Notes under the pieces: generated by a model
Database searches by the model: none
What the model saw: only the letters and a program-made list of their open reading frames with translations
What the model was told of the DNA's origin: nothing
Position numbers and translations under genes: made by a program
Shown: positions 1-8,051 of the stretch, piece after piece
Layout of the letters: each line of letters starts with the position of its first letter
Position numbering within the stretch: position 1 is the stretch's first letter
Source of the DNA: Planococcaceae bacterium Storch 2/2-2
GTDB taxonomy: Bacteria; Bacillota; Bacilli; Bacillales_A; Planococcaceae
NCBI GenBank assembly: GCA_009740415.1
Contig: WOYE01000009.1
Span: 1 to 64,000, forward strand
DNA length: 64,000 nucleotides
Reading direction: 5' to 3'

Positions 1-11
1 CGCGCTCAACA

Positions 12-130
12 AGTCTAGTGACGATGGCAAAGAGGTCACACCCGTTCCCATACCGAACACGGAAGTTAAGCTCTTTAGCGCCGATGGTAATTGGGGGTTT
101 CCCCCTGTGAGAGTAGGACGTTGCTAGGCT
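12..130 (+). rRNA. rrf: 5S ribosomal RNA
   Basis: The ends pair as the 5S helix I (positions 12-18 with 124-130). Inside are the conserved CCGAACACGGAAGTTAAG block at 53-70 and the GTGAGAGTAGGACGTTGCTA-type 3' part. It lies directly ahead of a tRNA cluster, so it is the end of an rRNA operon whose 16S and 23S genes lie left of the window. Confidence 0.95.
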
Positions 131-138
131 TTACATAT

Positions 139-214
139 GGAGGATTAGCTCAGCTGGGAGAGCACCTGCCTTACAAGCAGGGGGTCGGCGGTTCGAGCCC
201 GTCATCCTCCACCA
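139..214 (+). tRNA. tRNA-Val (anticodon TAC)
   Basis: Full cloverleaf with acceptor GGAGGAT, anticodon loop reading TAC, GGTTCGAGCC T-arm and an encoded CCA. It is the first tRNA of the cluster, 8 nt after the 5S gene. Confidence 0.97.
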
Positions 215-217
215 TGT

Positions 218-293
<76 letters not shown>

Positions 294-299
294 TTTTTA

Positions 300-375
300 G
301 AGCCATTAGCTCAGTTGGTAGAGCATCTGACTTTTAATCAGAGGGTCACAGGTTCGAATCCTGTATGGCTCACCA
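300..375 (+). tRNA. tRNA-Lys (anticodon TTT)
   Basis: The acceptor 300-306 pairs with 365-371. The anticodon arm CTGACTTTTAATCAG gives TTT, and CCA is encoded. Confidence 0.97.
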
Positions 376-396
376 TTTTAAACTTCTGTAATTTAA

Positions 397-478
397 GCGG
401 GTATGGTGGAACTGGCAGACACGCTAGACTTAGGATCTAGTGCCTTCGGGCGTGGGGGTTCGACTCCCTTTACCCGCA
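397..478 (+). tRNA. tRNA-Leu (anticodon TAG)
   Basis: Class II tRNA with a long variable arm (TGCCTTCGGGCG). The anticodon stem CTAGA/TCTAG holds TAG. The acceptor is GCGGGTA/TACCCGC with discriminator A478. CCA is not encoded (TCT follows). Confidence 0.96.
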
Positions 479-490
479 TCTCATATTTTT

Positions 491-562
491 GCGGAAGTAG
501 TTCAGTGGTAGAATACAACCTTGCCAAGGTTGGGGTCGCGGGTTCGAATCCCGTCTTCCGCT
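491..562 (+). tRNA. tRNA-Gly (anticodon GCC)
   Basis: Acceptor GCGGAAG/CTTCCGC with discriminator T562, anticodon arm CAACCTTGCCAAGGTTG reading GCC, and no encoded CCA. Confidence 0.96.
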
Positions 563-571
563 TTTTGAAAC

Positions 572-660
572 GCCGGGGTGGCGGAACTGGCAGACGCACA
601 GGACTTAAAATCCTGCGGTGAGTTTTCACCGTACCGGTTCGATTCCGGTCCTCGGCACCA
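572..660 (+). tRNA. tRNA-Leu (anticodon TAA)
   Basis: Class II tRNA with a long variable arm (CGGTGAGTTTTCACCG). The anticodon stem CAGGA/TCCTG frames TAA, and CCA is encoded. Confidence 0.96.
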
Positions 661-678
661 TTTTTTAAAAGAATACAT

Positions 679-755
679 GCGCCCGTAGCTCAATTGGATA
701 GAGCGCTTGACTACGGATCAAGAGGTTAGGGGTTCGACTCCTCTCGGGCGCGCCA
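679..755 (+). tRNA. tRNA-Arg (anticodon ACG)
   Basis: The acceptor 679-685 pairs with 745-751, the anticodon loop reads ACG (A34 would be deaminated to inosine), and CCA is encoded. Confidence 0.97.
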
Positions 756-759
756 TTTA

Positions 760-833
760 CGGGAAGTAGCTCAGCTTGGTAGAGCACATGGTTTGGGACC
801 ATGGGGTCGCAGGTTCGAATCCTGTCTTCCCGA
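760..833 (+). tRNA. tRNA-Pro (anticodon TGG)
   Basis: Acceptor CGGGAAG/CTTCCCG, anticodon arm CATGGTTTGGGACCATG reading TGG, discriminator A833, and no encoded CCA. Confidence 0.96.
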
Positions 834-842
834 TTTTATAAA

Positions 843-915
843 GGGGCCTTAGCTCAGCTGGGAGAGCGCCTGCCTTGCACGCAGGAGGTCATCGGTTCGA
901 TCCCGATAGGCTCCA
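843..915 (+). tRNA. tRNA-Ala (anticodon TGC)
   Basis: The acceptor 843-849 pairs with 908-914 and the anticodon arm CTGCCTTGCACGCAG gives TGC. Discriminator A915, CCA not encoded. Confidence 0.96.
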
Positions 916-927
916 CTTTTCATCATA

Positions 928-944
928 TTAGTATAATATACTAA
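928..944 (+). other. perfect 17-bp palindrome between tRNA genes
   Basis: TTAGTATA-A-TATACTAA lies in the AT-rich 32-nt gap between tRNA-Ala and tRNA-Met. It contains TATAAT (932-937), but no -35 hexamer is visible at the right distance. It may form a processing hairpin in the precursor transcript or bind a protein; its function is unknown. Confidence 0.45.
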
Positions 945-947
945 ACT

Positions 948-1021
948 GGCGGCGTAGCTCAGCTGGCTAGAGCGTACGGTTCATACCCGTGAGGTCGTGG
1001 GTTCGACTCCCTCCGCCGCTA
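948..1021 (+). tRNA. elongator tRNA-Met (anticodon CAT)
   Basis: Acceptor 948-954 with 1014-1020 (first pair G-U) and anticodon arm ACGGTTCATACCCGT reading CAT. Its sequence and place match the elongator Met of B. subtilis trnB as I recall it. CCA is not encoded. Confidence 0.9.
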
Positions 1022-1028
1022 TCACTTT

Positions 1029-1102
1029 GGACCTTTAGCTCAGTTGGTTAGAGCAGACGGCTCATAACCGTCCGGTCGCAGGTTCGAGTCCTGCAAGGTC
1101 CA
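1029..1102 (+). tRNA. tRNA-Ile2 (anticodon CAT, read as lysidine-AU)
   Basis: The gene-encoded anticodon is CAT, but the body (acceptor GGACCTT/AAGGTCC, anticodon stem ACGG/CCGT) and the position after elongator Met match the minor isoleucine tRNA of trnB. Its C34 is modified by TilS to lysidine to read AUA. Automatic annotation often labels it Met. CCA is not encoded. Confidence 0.82.
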
Positions 1103-1130
1103 CTTGAAATTGCACATTTTATATTATAAT

Positions 1131-1223
1131 GGAGGAATACCCAAGCCTGGCTGAAGGGATCGGTCTTGAAAACCGACAGGGGTGTTACAGCCCGCGGGGG
1201 TTCGAATCCCTCTTCCTCCGCCA
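1131..1223 (+). tRNA. tRNA-Ser (anticodon TGA)
   Basis: Class II tRNA with a long variable arm, anticodon stem CGGTC/GACCG-type around TGA, acceptor GGAGGAA/TTCCTCC, discriminator G and encoded CCA. Confidence 0.96.
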
Positions 1224-1243
1224 TTATTTCTTTTAAAAAAGTG

Positions 1244-1272
1244 TTGCAAAGTGATTTATAGTATGTTATAGT
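1244..1272 (+). promoter_or_regulatory. promoter inside the tRNA cluster
   Basis: TTGCAA (1244-1249), a 17-nt spacer and TATAGT (1267-1272) form a good sigma-A promoter in the 84-nt gap between tRNA-Ser(TGA) and the initiator tRNA. It would let the last eight tRNAs be transcribed apart from the rRNA operon. Confidence 0.6.
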
Positions 1273-1307
1273 AATAGATGTTGTTTAAAAGAAATTCATA
1301 TTATTAT

Positions 1308-1382
1308 CGCGGAGTGGAGCAGTGGCAGCTCGTCGGGCTCATAACCCGAAGGTCGCAAGTTCAAATCTTGCCTCCGCAACCA
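1308..1382 (+). tRNA. initiator tRNA-fMet (anticodon CAT)
   Basis: It has the two initiator hallmarks: a C1-A72 mismatch (C1308 against A1378) and a run of G-C pairs in the anticodon stem (CGGGCTCATAACCCG). CCA is encoded. Confidence 0.96.
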
Positions 1383-1384
1383 AT

Positions 1385-1460
1385 GGTCCCGTAGTGTAGC
1401 GGTTAACATGCCTGCCTGTCACGCAGGAGATCGCGGGTTCGATTCCCGTCGGGACCGCCA
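1385..1460 (+). tRNA. tRNA-Asp (anticodon GTC)
   Basis: Acceptor GGTCCCG/CGGGACC, anticodon arm CCTGCCTGTCACGCAGG reading GTC, discriminator G and encoded CCA. Confidence 0.97.
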
Positions 1461-1462
1461 TT

Positions 1463-1538
1463 GGTTCAGTAGCTCAGTCGGTAGAGCAAAGGACTGAAAA
1501 TCCTTGTGTCGGCGGTTCGATTCCGTCCTGAACCACCA
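1463..1538 (+). tRNA. tRNA-Phe (anticodon GAA)
   Basis: Acceptor GGTTCAG/CTGAACC, anticodon arm AGGACTGAAAATCCT reading GAA, and encoded CCA. In B. subtilis trnB a tRNA-His follows here; in this cluster only 4 nt separate Phe from Gly. Confidence 0.97.
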
Positions 1539-1542
1539 TTAT

Positions 1543-1616
1543 GCGGGTGTAGTTTAGTGGTAAAACCTCAGCCTTCCAAGCTGATGATGTGAGTTCGATT
1601 CTCATCACCCGCTCCA
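1543..1616 (+). tRNA. tRNA-Gly (anticodon TCC)
   Basis: Acceptor GCGGGTG/CACCCGC, anticodon arm CAGCCTTCCAAGCTG reading TCC, and encoded CCA. Confidence 0.97.
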
Positions 1617-1620
1617 TAAT

Positions 1621-1698
<78 letters not shown>

Positions 1699-1718
1699 TT
1701 CTTTTCACTTATCATTGA

Positions 1719-1793
1719 TCCGCAGTAGCTCAGTGGTAGAGCCCTCGGCTGTTAACCGAGTGGTCGTAAGTTCGAATCTTACCTGCGGAGCCA
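1719..1793 (+). tRNA. tRNA-Asn (anticodon GTT)
   Basis: Acceptor TCCGCAG/CTGCGGA, anticodon arm CTCGGCTGTTAACCGAG reading GTT, discriminator G and encoded CCA. Confidence 0.97.
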
Positions 1794-1800
1794 TTTTTAT

Positions 1801-1890
1801 GGGGAAGTACTCAAGTGGTGAAGAGGCGCCCCTGCTAAGGGCGTAGGTCGCTAACGCGGCGCGAGGGTTCAAATCCCTCCTTCTCCGCCA
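1801..1890 (+). tRNA. tRNA-Ser (anticodon GCT)
   Basis: Class II tRNA with a long variable arm (TAGGTCGCTAACGCGGCGCG), anticodon arm CGCCCCTGCTAAGGGCG reading GCT, and encoded CCA. Confidence 0.96.
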
Positions 1891-1898
1891 TAACATAT

Positions 1899-1970
1899 GG
1901 CCCCTTGGTCAAGCGGTTAAGACACCGCCCTTTCACGGCGGTAACACGGGTTCGAGTCCCGTAGGGGTCA
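1899..1970 (+). tRNA. tRNA-Glu (anticodon TTC)
   Basis: Acceptor 1899-1905 with 1963-1969 and anticodon arm CCGCCCTTTCACGGCGG reading TTC. CCA is not encoded. Last tRNA of the cluster. Confidence 0.96.
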
Positions 1971-1979
1971 TCATAAAAG

Positions 1980-2007
1980 GAGCATCGCAGACGCGATGCT
2001 CTTTTTT
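1980..2007 (+). terminator. terminator of the rRNA-tRNA operon
   Basis: Perfect 9-bp stem GAGCATCGC/GCGATGCTC (1980-1988 with 1993-2001), 4-nt loop, then six T. It lies 9 nt after tRNA-Glu. Confidence 0.93.
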
Positions 2008-2030
2008 CATTTGTATAGGTTCGTTGATTG

Positions 2031-2108
2031 ATCCGCCGTCGCTTTCGGTAGATGAGCTTGCTGCGAAAGAAGGCGTTTCAACGAGGCGAAACCTCCGGTT
2101 AAGAAAAT
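2031..2108. other. structured intergenic sequence, function unknown
   Basis: In the gap between the tRNA terminator and menA lie two short inverted repeats: CTTTCG/CGAAAG (2042-2047 with 2064-2069) and GTTTC/GAAAC (2075-2079 with 2088-2092). No credible ORF covers them. They may belong to an interspersed element or a small RNA, but no second copy is seen in this window. Confidence 0.35.
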
Positions 2109-2144
2109 GAAGGAATGACAGTGATATTTCTGTCGTTTCTTTAT

Positions 2145-2184
2145 AAAAGGCCAATGAGTGCTTATGCGCTCATTGGCCTTTTTC
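2145..2184 (-). terminator. terminator of menA
   Basis: A 13-bp stem (2149-2161 with 2166-2178, loop TTAT) is flanked by A on the left and T on the right, just downstream of the menA stop. It could also stop rightward transcripts. Confidence 0.9.
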
Positions 2185-2190
2185 TGTTCG

Positions 2191-3102
2191 TTAAAGGAAG
2201 TGGCCGATGATCAAGCCGATTCCTAATAAAATGACGAAAAATGTATTCGTTTGGGCTGTCGCTTTCATCGCAGGCGCTACTTCGAGCGGATTTTCTGAGC
2301 GACGGAACGTATCGATCGCACGTTTCGGCACAGGTACGCTGATGAAGACGAGAAGGGCCCATGGGGATATGAACTGCAAAACGACGAGTCCGATGATCCA
2401 AACGTATGAGCCGGCGAATAAACCGAGCAATACGTTAATTGCTGCCGGACGGCCGACTAAAATAGCCATCGTTCGACGCCCGCCGATCGTATCTTGTCGA
2501 ATGTCTCGAATGTTGTTCGCTAACATAATAGCAGCGACGAGTAACATACTCGGTACCGCAAGAGCGATCGCCAGTCCAGTTACGGTATCCGTCTGAATGT
2601 AAAAGGCGATCAATACGAGCAACATGCCCATGACGAAACCCGAAACGACTTCACCGAATGGTGAGTACGCGATCGGCCACGGTCCACCGGTGTAAAAATA
2701 ACCGATTGCCATCGAGACGAGTCCGACGACAGCGAGCCACCATGACGTCTCATAACAAATGTACAATCCGATTCCGATGGAAATTGCATAAAATAGTAAG
2801 GCGAGTTGCAATACCGTTTTCGGTTGGACGCCATTTCGGACGATCGTTCCTCCGATGCCTACTGACTTTTCCGTATCGAGCCCGCGTTTAAAATCGTAAT
2901 ATTCGTTAAACATGTTCGTCGCACTTTGAATGAGTAAGCTAGCGACGAGCATCGCGATGAAAAGCCCCCACCGAATCGGGTGATCGATGAAAGCGATCGC
3001 AGTACCTAAAAAGACGGGAGCGAAAGAGGCCGTTAATGTGTGGGGGCGTGTTAATTTCCACCAAATGCGCCATCCTTCGTCACGTTGTAATTGTTCGTGC
3101 AC
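2191..3102 (-). CDS. menA: 1,4-dihydroxy-2-naphthoate polyprenyltransferase MenA
   Basis: Integral membrane enzyme that attaches the polyprenyl chain to 1,4-dihydroxy-2-naphthoate, giving demethylmenaquinone. The 303 residues are the usual length for MenA and form about eight to nine hydrophobic helices. The UbiA-superfamily prenyl-diphosphate site is seen as NEYYDFKRGLD near residue 67, and the second Asp-rich site as NNIRDIRQDTIGGRR near residue 197. The start is GTG, 6 nt after AAAGGAGAG. It is divergent from menFDHBEC with a shared 215-bp upstream region, so all menaquinone-ring genes of this locus sit together. Confidence 0.95.
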   Translation of the reverse strand: MHEQLQRDEGWRIWWKLTRPHTLTASFAPVFLGTAIAFIDHPIRWGLFIAMLVASLLIQSATNMFNEYYDFKRGLDTEKSVGIGGTIVRNGVQPKTVLQLALLFYAISIGIGLYICYETSWWLAVVGLVSMAIGYFYTGGPWPIAYSPFGEVVSGFVMGMLLVLIAFYIQTDTVTGLAIALAVPSMLLVAAIMLANNIRDIRQDTIGGRRTMAILVGRPAAINVLLGLFAGSYVWIIGLVVLQFISPWALLVFISVPVPKRAIDTFRRSENPLEVAPAMKATAQTNTFFVILLGIGLIIGHFL

Positions 3103-3209
3103 GTTGTTCTCTCCTTTATGTTCAAATGGTCCGCTTTCTATTGTACGACAAACGGAAAGCGAATGGGAAAAGACGACTCATTTTTTCTTCTTTCCCCGTG
3201 CGACTTTTT

Positions 3210-3238
3210 TTGATTTTTCAGGTCGATTCACGTACTAT
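3210..3238 (+). promoter_or_regulatory. promoter of the menFDHBEC operon
   Basis: TTGATT (3210-3215), a 17-nt spacer and TACTAT (3233-3238) lie 80 bp before menF. It is the best sigma-A match in the menA/menF divergent region. Confidence 0.6.
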
Positions 3239-3317
3239 TAAAGTATGGACTTTGAAAAAGTGAGGATGCTTTTTCGAACAAGAAGTGTGAAACGTTAACG
3301 AGTACGGAGGGAAACTA

Positions 3318-4691
3318 ATGGATAATGAATTAACGTTACGTCAGTTGGAGACGACGTATCGGCAGTACGAGCTGTTCGAAGAAACCGAGGAACTCGTACT
3401 CGATGAATCATCGCTCGATCAACTGTTTCTATCGGAACAGAATGAACGTCGTGCGTTTTTTTATTGGAAAAATTCAACCGATACATTGACGGTACGGGGA
3501 TTTGGCCATGAATGCATAGTACGTACAGAAGGAACGCTCGAAACCCGTTACGATGAAATCGAACGTAGTTTGCATAGGTTACGAGAGCGTTACGTAGGCG
3601 AAGGAGAAGCACCGTTACTATTCGGTAGTTTTTCATTTGATCCGAACAACGATCGTCCGTCAGAATGGGAAGGATTCCCATCGGGCTTATTTATTTTACC
3701 GTCCTTTTTATTGCGCTCAGAGCGAGGGACGTTACGGTTGAGCCGTTATACGTTTTGTGAACGGTCCGCATACGACGCGACGCTTGCTCAAGAGGAATTG
3801 AACGATTGGGCGTCACGTTTGAAAGAAGCGACTGCACCGTCTGTCGACGCTTCACTCGCGCCGACCGTTGTAGAAGAACGTCACGTCGAACAGTACGGAC
3901 GCGCCGTAGAAGGAGCGAAAAGACACATTCGTGAAGGGGATGCCGAGAAAATCGTCATCGCTCGCTCGTTACGTTTGGCGTTTCAACGACGTTTGGAGCC
4001 ACTCGCTCACTTGTATACGCTCGTCGATGCGCAACCGAACAGTTATCGATTCGGTCTGTCGTACGGCAACCGTACGTTCATCGGTGCTACGCCGGAACGT
4101 CTCGTCGAAGTAGAAGGCGAGACGGTTCGTTCAGCGAGCGTTGCTGGTTCGATTCGTCGAGGAAAGACGAAAGAAGAAGACGAGTCGCTCGGACAAACGT
4201 TGTTGAACGATGAGAAAAATTTAAAAGAGCACGATTACGTCGTTCAAATGATTGACGGTGTATTTGAAGCGCACTGTGATCATTATACGAAACCGAACGG
4301 TCCTCAGTTGTTGAAAGTGAGAGACATTCAACATTTGTATACACCGATTGAAGGGAAGATTTCGAACGATCATTCGATTTTCCAGTTCATTCAACAACTT
4401 CATCCGACACCAGCACTCGGAGGCGTTCCGACACGTGCTTCGATCGATTACATTCGAGAGTTGGAGCAAATGAACCGCGGGTATTATGCTGCGCCGATCG
4501 GGTGGGTTGATTTAGAAGGGAGTGGCGAATTTGCTGTCGCCTTGCGTTCTTCATTGATCGTTGACGATGAAGCGTATTTGTACGCAGGTGGCGGAATCGT
4601 CGCAGATTCACAAGTGGAACATGAATATGACGAAACATGGGTGAAGTTTTTACCGATGTTACGAACATTCGGAGGAGTAGAAGATGAGTAA
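3318..4691 (+). CDS. menF: isochorismate synthase MenF
   Basis: Converts chorismate to isochorismate, the first committed step of menaquinone synthesis. The 457-residue protein has the chorismate-binding fold of the MST family. Visible signatures are FIGATPERLVEVEG, GSIRRGKTKEEDESLG, the NLKEHDYVVQMI helix, GGVPTRASIDYIRELE and the C-terminal YAGGGIVADSQVEHEYDETW, which carries the Mg and substrate ligands. It starts the operon; its end overlaps menD by 8 nt, implying translational coupling. Anthranilate or salicylate synthases are related, but the neighbours settle the role. Confidence 0.95.
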   Translation: MDNELTLRQLETTYRQYELFEETEELVLDESSLDQLFLSEQNERRAFFYWKNSTDTLTVRGFGHECIVRTEGTLETRYDEIERSLHRLRERYVGEGEAPLLFGSFSFDPNNDRPSEWEGFPSGLFILPSFLLRSERGTLRLSRYTFCERSAYDATLAQEELNDWASRLKEATAPSVDASLAPTVVEERHVEQYGRAVEGAKRHIREGDAEKIVIARSLRLAFQRRLEPLAHLYTLVDAQPNSYRFGLSYGNRTFIGATPERLVEVEGETVRSASVAGSIRRGKTKEEDESLGQTLLNDEKNLKEHDYVVQMIDGVFEAHCDHYTKPNGPQLLKVRDIQHLYTPIEGKISNDHSIFQFIQQLHPTPALGGVPTRASIDYIRELEQMNRGYYAAPIGWVDLEGSGEFAVALRSSLIVDDEAYLYAGGGIVADSQVEHEYDETWVKFLPMLRTFGGVEDE

Positions 4692-6393
4692 AGAAGCGTT
4701 AACGAATAGTGTCCACCGTTTAGCAGAGACACTCATTGCACAGCGTGTCGCTCACGTCGTCGTCAGTCCAGGCTCGCGGTCGACACCGCTCGCCTATGCA
4801 TTAGCTGCAAACGATCAAGTGAACGTTCACATGCAACTGGATGAACGTTCCGCAGGATTTTTAGCGGTCGGACTTGCAAAAGCGTACAAAGAACCGGTCG
4901 CTTTGCTTTGTACGTCGGGAACGGCAGCATCGAACTATTTGCCTGCGATTACAGAGGCGTTTTATGCTCGTTTACCACTCGTAGTGATTACAGCCGATCG
5001 CCCTCATGAATTGCGAGAAGTCGGTGCGCCTCAGACGATCGATCAAGTGAAAATGTATAGTCATTTCGTGAAAAATAGCGTCGATTTTCCGATTGCTGAA
5101 TCGAGTGAAGCCGTCCAACAGTTTATCGAGCATCAAGCGACCCGACTCATTCAAACGGCGCGTACAGCACCGTACGGTCCCGTTCACTTGAACATCCCAT
5201 TTCGGGAACCGTTGCTCATCGAGTTAGAAAAAAACGTGACGATTTCGCCGGTTCGCCATCTTGAACCGCAATCGTATTTTGCGCCGGAAGAACGCGAACT
5301 ATTGACGCAGTGGCTTCGTCATCAACGAGGCGTCATCGTCTGTGGGGAACAGACTGTCCCGTTTGAAAAAGACCGTTTGTTCGCTTTCGCCCGTGCGTGG
5401 AAATGGCCCATTTTAGCCGATCCTCTGTCGCAACTACGGACGGATGTGCCAGAGGACGTCGTCGTCGTCAGTATGTACGATGCTCTGTTAAAAGGTGAAA
5501 CGTTCCGTCGAGAAAGTGCACCTGATGTCGTTTTACGATTCGGAGCGCAACCGACTTCAAAGGGTCTTCGCCAATGGATCGAACGCCATGAACCGACATT
5601 GCTCGTCGTCGATGAATCGCCGCACGTGCGCGATCAGACGAACGGGGTCGATTTTCATATTCAGTCAACACCAGCCGCCGTTTGTGACGTCTTGCCAGAT
5701 GAGGCTCGTGAAGAAACGTCGTATGTGACACTTTGGAAGCAGGCGAATGACGTAGCAGAACGTGTCGTTCGTTCGTACGAAGGAGTGGACGGTGATGAAG
5801 GAGCGATCGTGCGCCAATTGCTCACTCACCTTCCTGAAGGAGACGTTTTATTTAGCGGAAGTAGTATGCCGATTCGAGACGTCGATACGTTTTTCGTCAA
5901 TCGTCCGACATCGCTTCCGATTTATGCGAATCGGGGAGCGAACGGGATCGATGGTGTCGTGTCGAGTGCGATCGGCGTTCAACGTCGATTGCAACGTCAT
6001 ACGTGGCTCCTTATCGGTGACTTATCGTTCTTACACGATTTGAACGGATTGTTGGCGACGCGGTACGGTGAAACCGATGTGACGATCGTCGTCTTAAACA
6101 ATGACGGCGGTGGCATTTTCTCTTACTTGCCTCAATCGTCTGTCGAAGATCATTATGAACAGTTATTTGGAACGCCGACATCGCTCGACTTGTCACACGC
6201 TGCAGCGTTGTACGAAGCGGCATATACGAAAATTACGTCGCAAGACGAATGGAAGTCGTGGCTCGCACAGCCGAAGCAATCTTCATTCCGCATCGTCGAA
6301 GTGATGACAGACCGAGCGAACAACGTCGCGTATCATCGCGCGCTTTGGCAGACAATCGAACGCGAGGTGGAACGCCTTGTCCTTACACATTGA
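4684..6393 (+). CDS. menD: SEPHCHC synthase MenD
   Basis: Thiamine-diphosphate enzyme that joins 2-oxoglutarate (as a succinyl semialdehyde unit) to isochorismate, giving SEPHCHC and CO2. The 569 residues are typical of MenD. The N-terminal pyrimidine-binding domain shows VVSPGSRSTPLAYAL and LDERSAGFLAVGLAK (the ThDP-activating Glu region). The C-terminal domain shows IGDLSFLHDLNGLL and VVLNNDGGGIFSYLPQ, the GDx(n)NN motif that binds Mg-diphosphate. It overlaps menF (8 nt) and menH (17 nt), so the operon is tightly packed. Confidence 0.96.
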   Translation: MSKEALTNSVHRLAETLIAQRVAHVVVSPGSRSTPLAYALAANDQVNVHMQLDERSAGFLAVGLAKAYKEPVALLCTSGTAASNYLPAITEAFYARLPLVVITADRPHELREVGAPQTIDQVKMYSHFVKNSVDFPIAESSEAVQQFIEHQATRLIQTARTAPYGPVHLNIPFREPLLIELEKNVTISPVRHLEPQSYFAPEERELLTQWLRHQRGVIVCGEQTVPFEKDRLFAFARAWKWPILADPLSQLRTDVPEDVVVVSMYDALLKGETFRRESAPDVVLRFGAQPTSKGLRQWIERHEPTLLVVDESPHVRDQTNGVDFHIQSTPAAVCDVLPDEAREETSYVTLWKQANDVAERVVRSYEGVDGDEGAIVRQLLTHLPEGDVLFSGSSMPIRDVDTFFVNRPTSLPIYANRGANGIDGVVSSAIGVQRRLQRHTWLLIGDLSFLHDLNGLLATRYGETDVTIVVLNNDGGGIFSYLPQSSVEDHYEQLFGTPTSLDLSHAAALYEAAYTKITSQDEWKSWLAQPKQSSFRIVEVMTDRANNVAYHRALWQTIEREVERLVLTH

Positions 6394-7159
6394 AACGTAT
6401 GGCAACCCAACTCATCCTACGCTCGTCTGTTTGCACGGCTTCACGGGCGCTCAGACGACGTGGGAGCCGTTGCTCGAGACGTGGCAACATCATTTTCATT
6501 GCGTGTTCGTCGATTTACCCGGGCACGGTCGTTCCCAAATCAGAGAGGCAGCAGCGTATCGGATGGAAGCGGTCGTCGAACAGTTGAATGAAACGTTGTC
6601 CTTTGTGACGGAGCCTTTCTTTTTGCTCGGTTATTCGATGGGGGGCCGGACGGCTTTAAGTTATACGGTCGCTCATCCTGAACGAGTGCGCCACCTCGTG
6701 TTAGAGAGCGCGTCTCCTGGTTTGGCGACGAAAGAAGAGCGAGAAGCGCGGAAAGAACGCGACGAGCAATTAGCACGTCGCATCGAACGAGAAGGAATTG
6801 CTTCATTCGTCTCATTTTGGGAGGAGATCCCTCTATTCGAGACGCAACGCGCGTTACCGTCCGACGTCCAGCAAGCGGTGCGAGATGAGCGGTTGCAACA
6901 AACCGTTTCTGGTTTAACGAACAGTTTACGAGGTATGGGAACAGGCGCTCAGCCATCGATGTGGCCGCATTTGTCCGAATTGACGCAACCGGTTACGTTA
7001 GTGACAGGTGCGCTCGATCCGAAGTTCATTCGTCTCGCGGAACAGATGAACCGTCAGTTGCCGAACGCGGTACATGTAACAATTTCTGAAGCAGGTCATG
7101 CGATTCATGTGGAAAAGCCACTTGAATTTGCTACAATAGTAAAGGAACAGTTAATTTGA
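6377..7159 (+). CDS. menH: SHCHC synthase MenH (alpha/beta hydrolase)
   Basis: Eliminates pyruvate from SEPHCHC to give SHCHC. The 260-residue alpha/beta-hydrolase shows the [10 protein letters not shown] oxyanion region (about 20-29), the nucleophile elbow LLGYSMGGR with Ser87, the acid Asp in TGALDPKF and the catalytic His in [11 protein letters not shown]. The likely start is TTG at 6377, placed after GAGGTGG inside the end of menD. Family members are often called YtxM. The position between menD and menB supports this call over a generic esterase. Confidence 0.92.
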   Translation: MSLHIETYGNPTHPTLVCLHGFTGAQTTWEPLLETWQHHFHCVFVDLPGHGRSQIREAAAYRMEAVVEQLNETLSFVTEPFFLLGYSMGGRTALSYTVAHPERVRHLVLESASPGLATKEEREARKERDEQLARRIEREGIASFVSFWEEIPLFETQRALPSDVQQAVRDERLQQTVSGLTNSLRGMGTGAQPSMWPHLSELTQPVTLVTGALDPKFIRLAEQMNRQLPNAVHVTISEAGHAIHVEKPLEFATIVKEQLI

Positions 7160-7181
7160 AAATTATAAGGGGGATTTATCG

Positions 7182-8000
7182 ATGAGTCGTACGTGGGAAA
7201 CAATTCGAGAGTACGAAGATATTAAATATGAGTTTTACAACGGAATTGCAAAAGTGACGATCAACCGTCCGGAAGTTCGTAACGCATTCCGTCCGAAAAC
7301 AGTAATGGAGTTAATCGATGCCTTTTCACGAGCACGAGATGATGAGCGAATCGGAGTCATCATTTTAACAGGTGAAGGTGAAAAAGCATTTTGTTCAGGT
7401 GGAGACCAAAAAGTACGTGGAAACGGTGGATACGTCGGTGACGACAACATTCCACGTTTGAACGTTTTAGATTTACAACGTTTGATCCGTGTCATTCCGA
7501 AACCAGTCGTCGCGATGGTAGCCGGTTATGCAATCGGCGGTGGACACGTGTTGCACGTCGTATGTGATTTAACGATCGCAGCAGACAACGCACGTTTCGG
7601 CCAAACGGGTCCAAACGTCGGATCATTTGACGCGGGATACGGTTCAGGTTATTTAGCACGTATCGTCGGTCATAAAAAAGCGCGTGAAATTTGGTTCCTT
7701 TGCCGTCAATACGACGCGCAAGAAGCACTCGATATGGGACTCGTTAACACAGTCGTTCCGTACGAGCAGTTGGAAGATGAAACCGTGCAATGGTGTGAAG
7801 AAATGCTCGAGAAAAGCCCGACAGCTCTTCGCTTCTTAAAAGCAGCGATGAACGCGGATACAGACGGTTTAGCAGGACTTCAACAAATGGCAGGAGATGC
7901 AACGCTTCTTTACTACACGACAGAAGAAGCGAAAGAAGGACGCGATGCGTTTAAAGAAAAACGCAAACCGGACTTCGGTCAATTCCCGCGTTTCCCATAA
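7182..8000 (+). CDS. menB: 1,4-dihydroxy-2-naphthoyl-CoA synthase MenB
   Basis: Crotonase-family enzyme that closes the second ring of o-succinylbenzoyl-CoA to make DHNA-CoA. The 272 residues are the usual length. Diagnostic stretches are [39 protein letters not shown] (oxyanion hole) and [20 protein letters not shown], the last two typical of MenB rather than of enoyl-CoA hydratases. A good ribosome site AAGGGGGA precedes the ATG. A terminator follows before menE, so menE-menC may be expressed at a lower level than menB. Confidence 0.97.
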   Translation: MSRTWETIREYEDIKYEFYNGIAKVTINRPEVRNAFRPKTVMELIDAFSRARDDERIGVIILTGEGEKAFCSGGDQKVRGNGGYVGDDNIPRLNVLDLQRLIRVIPKPVVAMVAGYAIGGGHVLHVVCDLTIAADNARFGQTGPNVGSFDAGYGSGYLARIVGHKKAREIWFLCRQYDAQEALDMGLVNTVVPYEQLEDETVQWCEEMLEKSPTALRFLKAAMNADTDGLAGLQQMAGDATLLYYTTEEAKEGRDAFKEKRKPDFGQFPRFP

Positions 8001-8008
8001 GTGATGAA

Positions 8009-8032
8009 AAGCTGCCAATCGGCAGCTTTTTT
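8009..8032 (+). terminator. intra-operon terminator between menB and menE
   Basis: AAGCTGCC/GGCAGCTT stem (8009-8016 with 8021-8028), 4-nt loop, then T to 8032. It lies between menB and the menE ribosome site, so it may be partly read through. Confidence 0.85.
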
Positions 8033-8051
8033 CGTAGAAAGGAGTGAACAG

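Noticed and set aside
6540-6956. 138-residue minus-strand ORF opposite menH
   Set aside because: It is fully covered by the conserved menH frame, has no ribosome site and no recognisable domain.
8001-8051. Longer start for menE at 8001
   Set aside because: It would place the menB terminator inside the coding region. The ATG at 8052 has a proper ribosome site and matches the family start.
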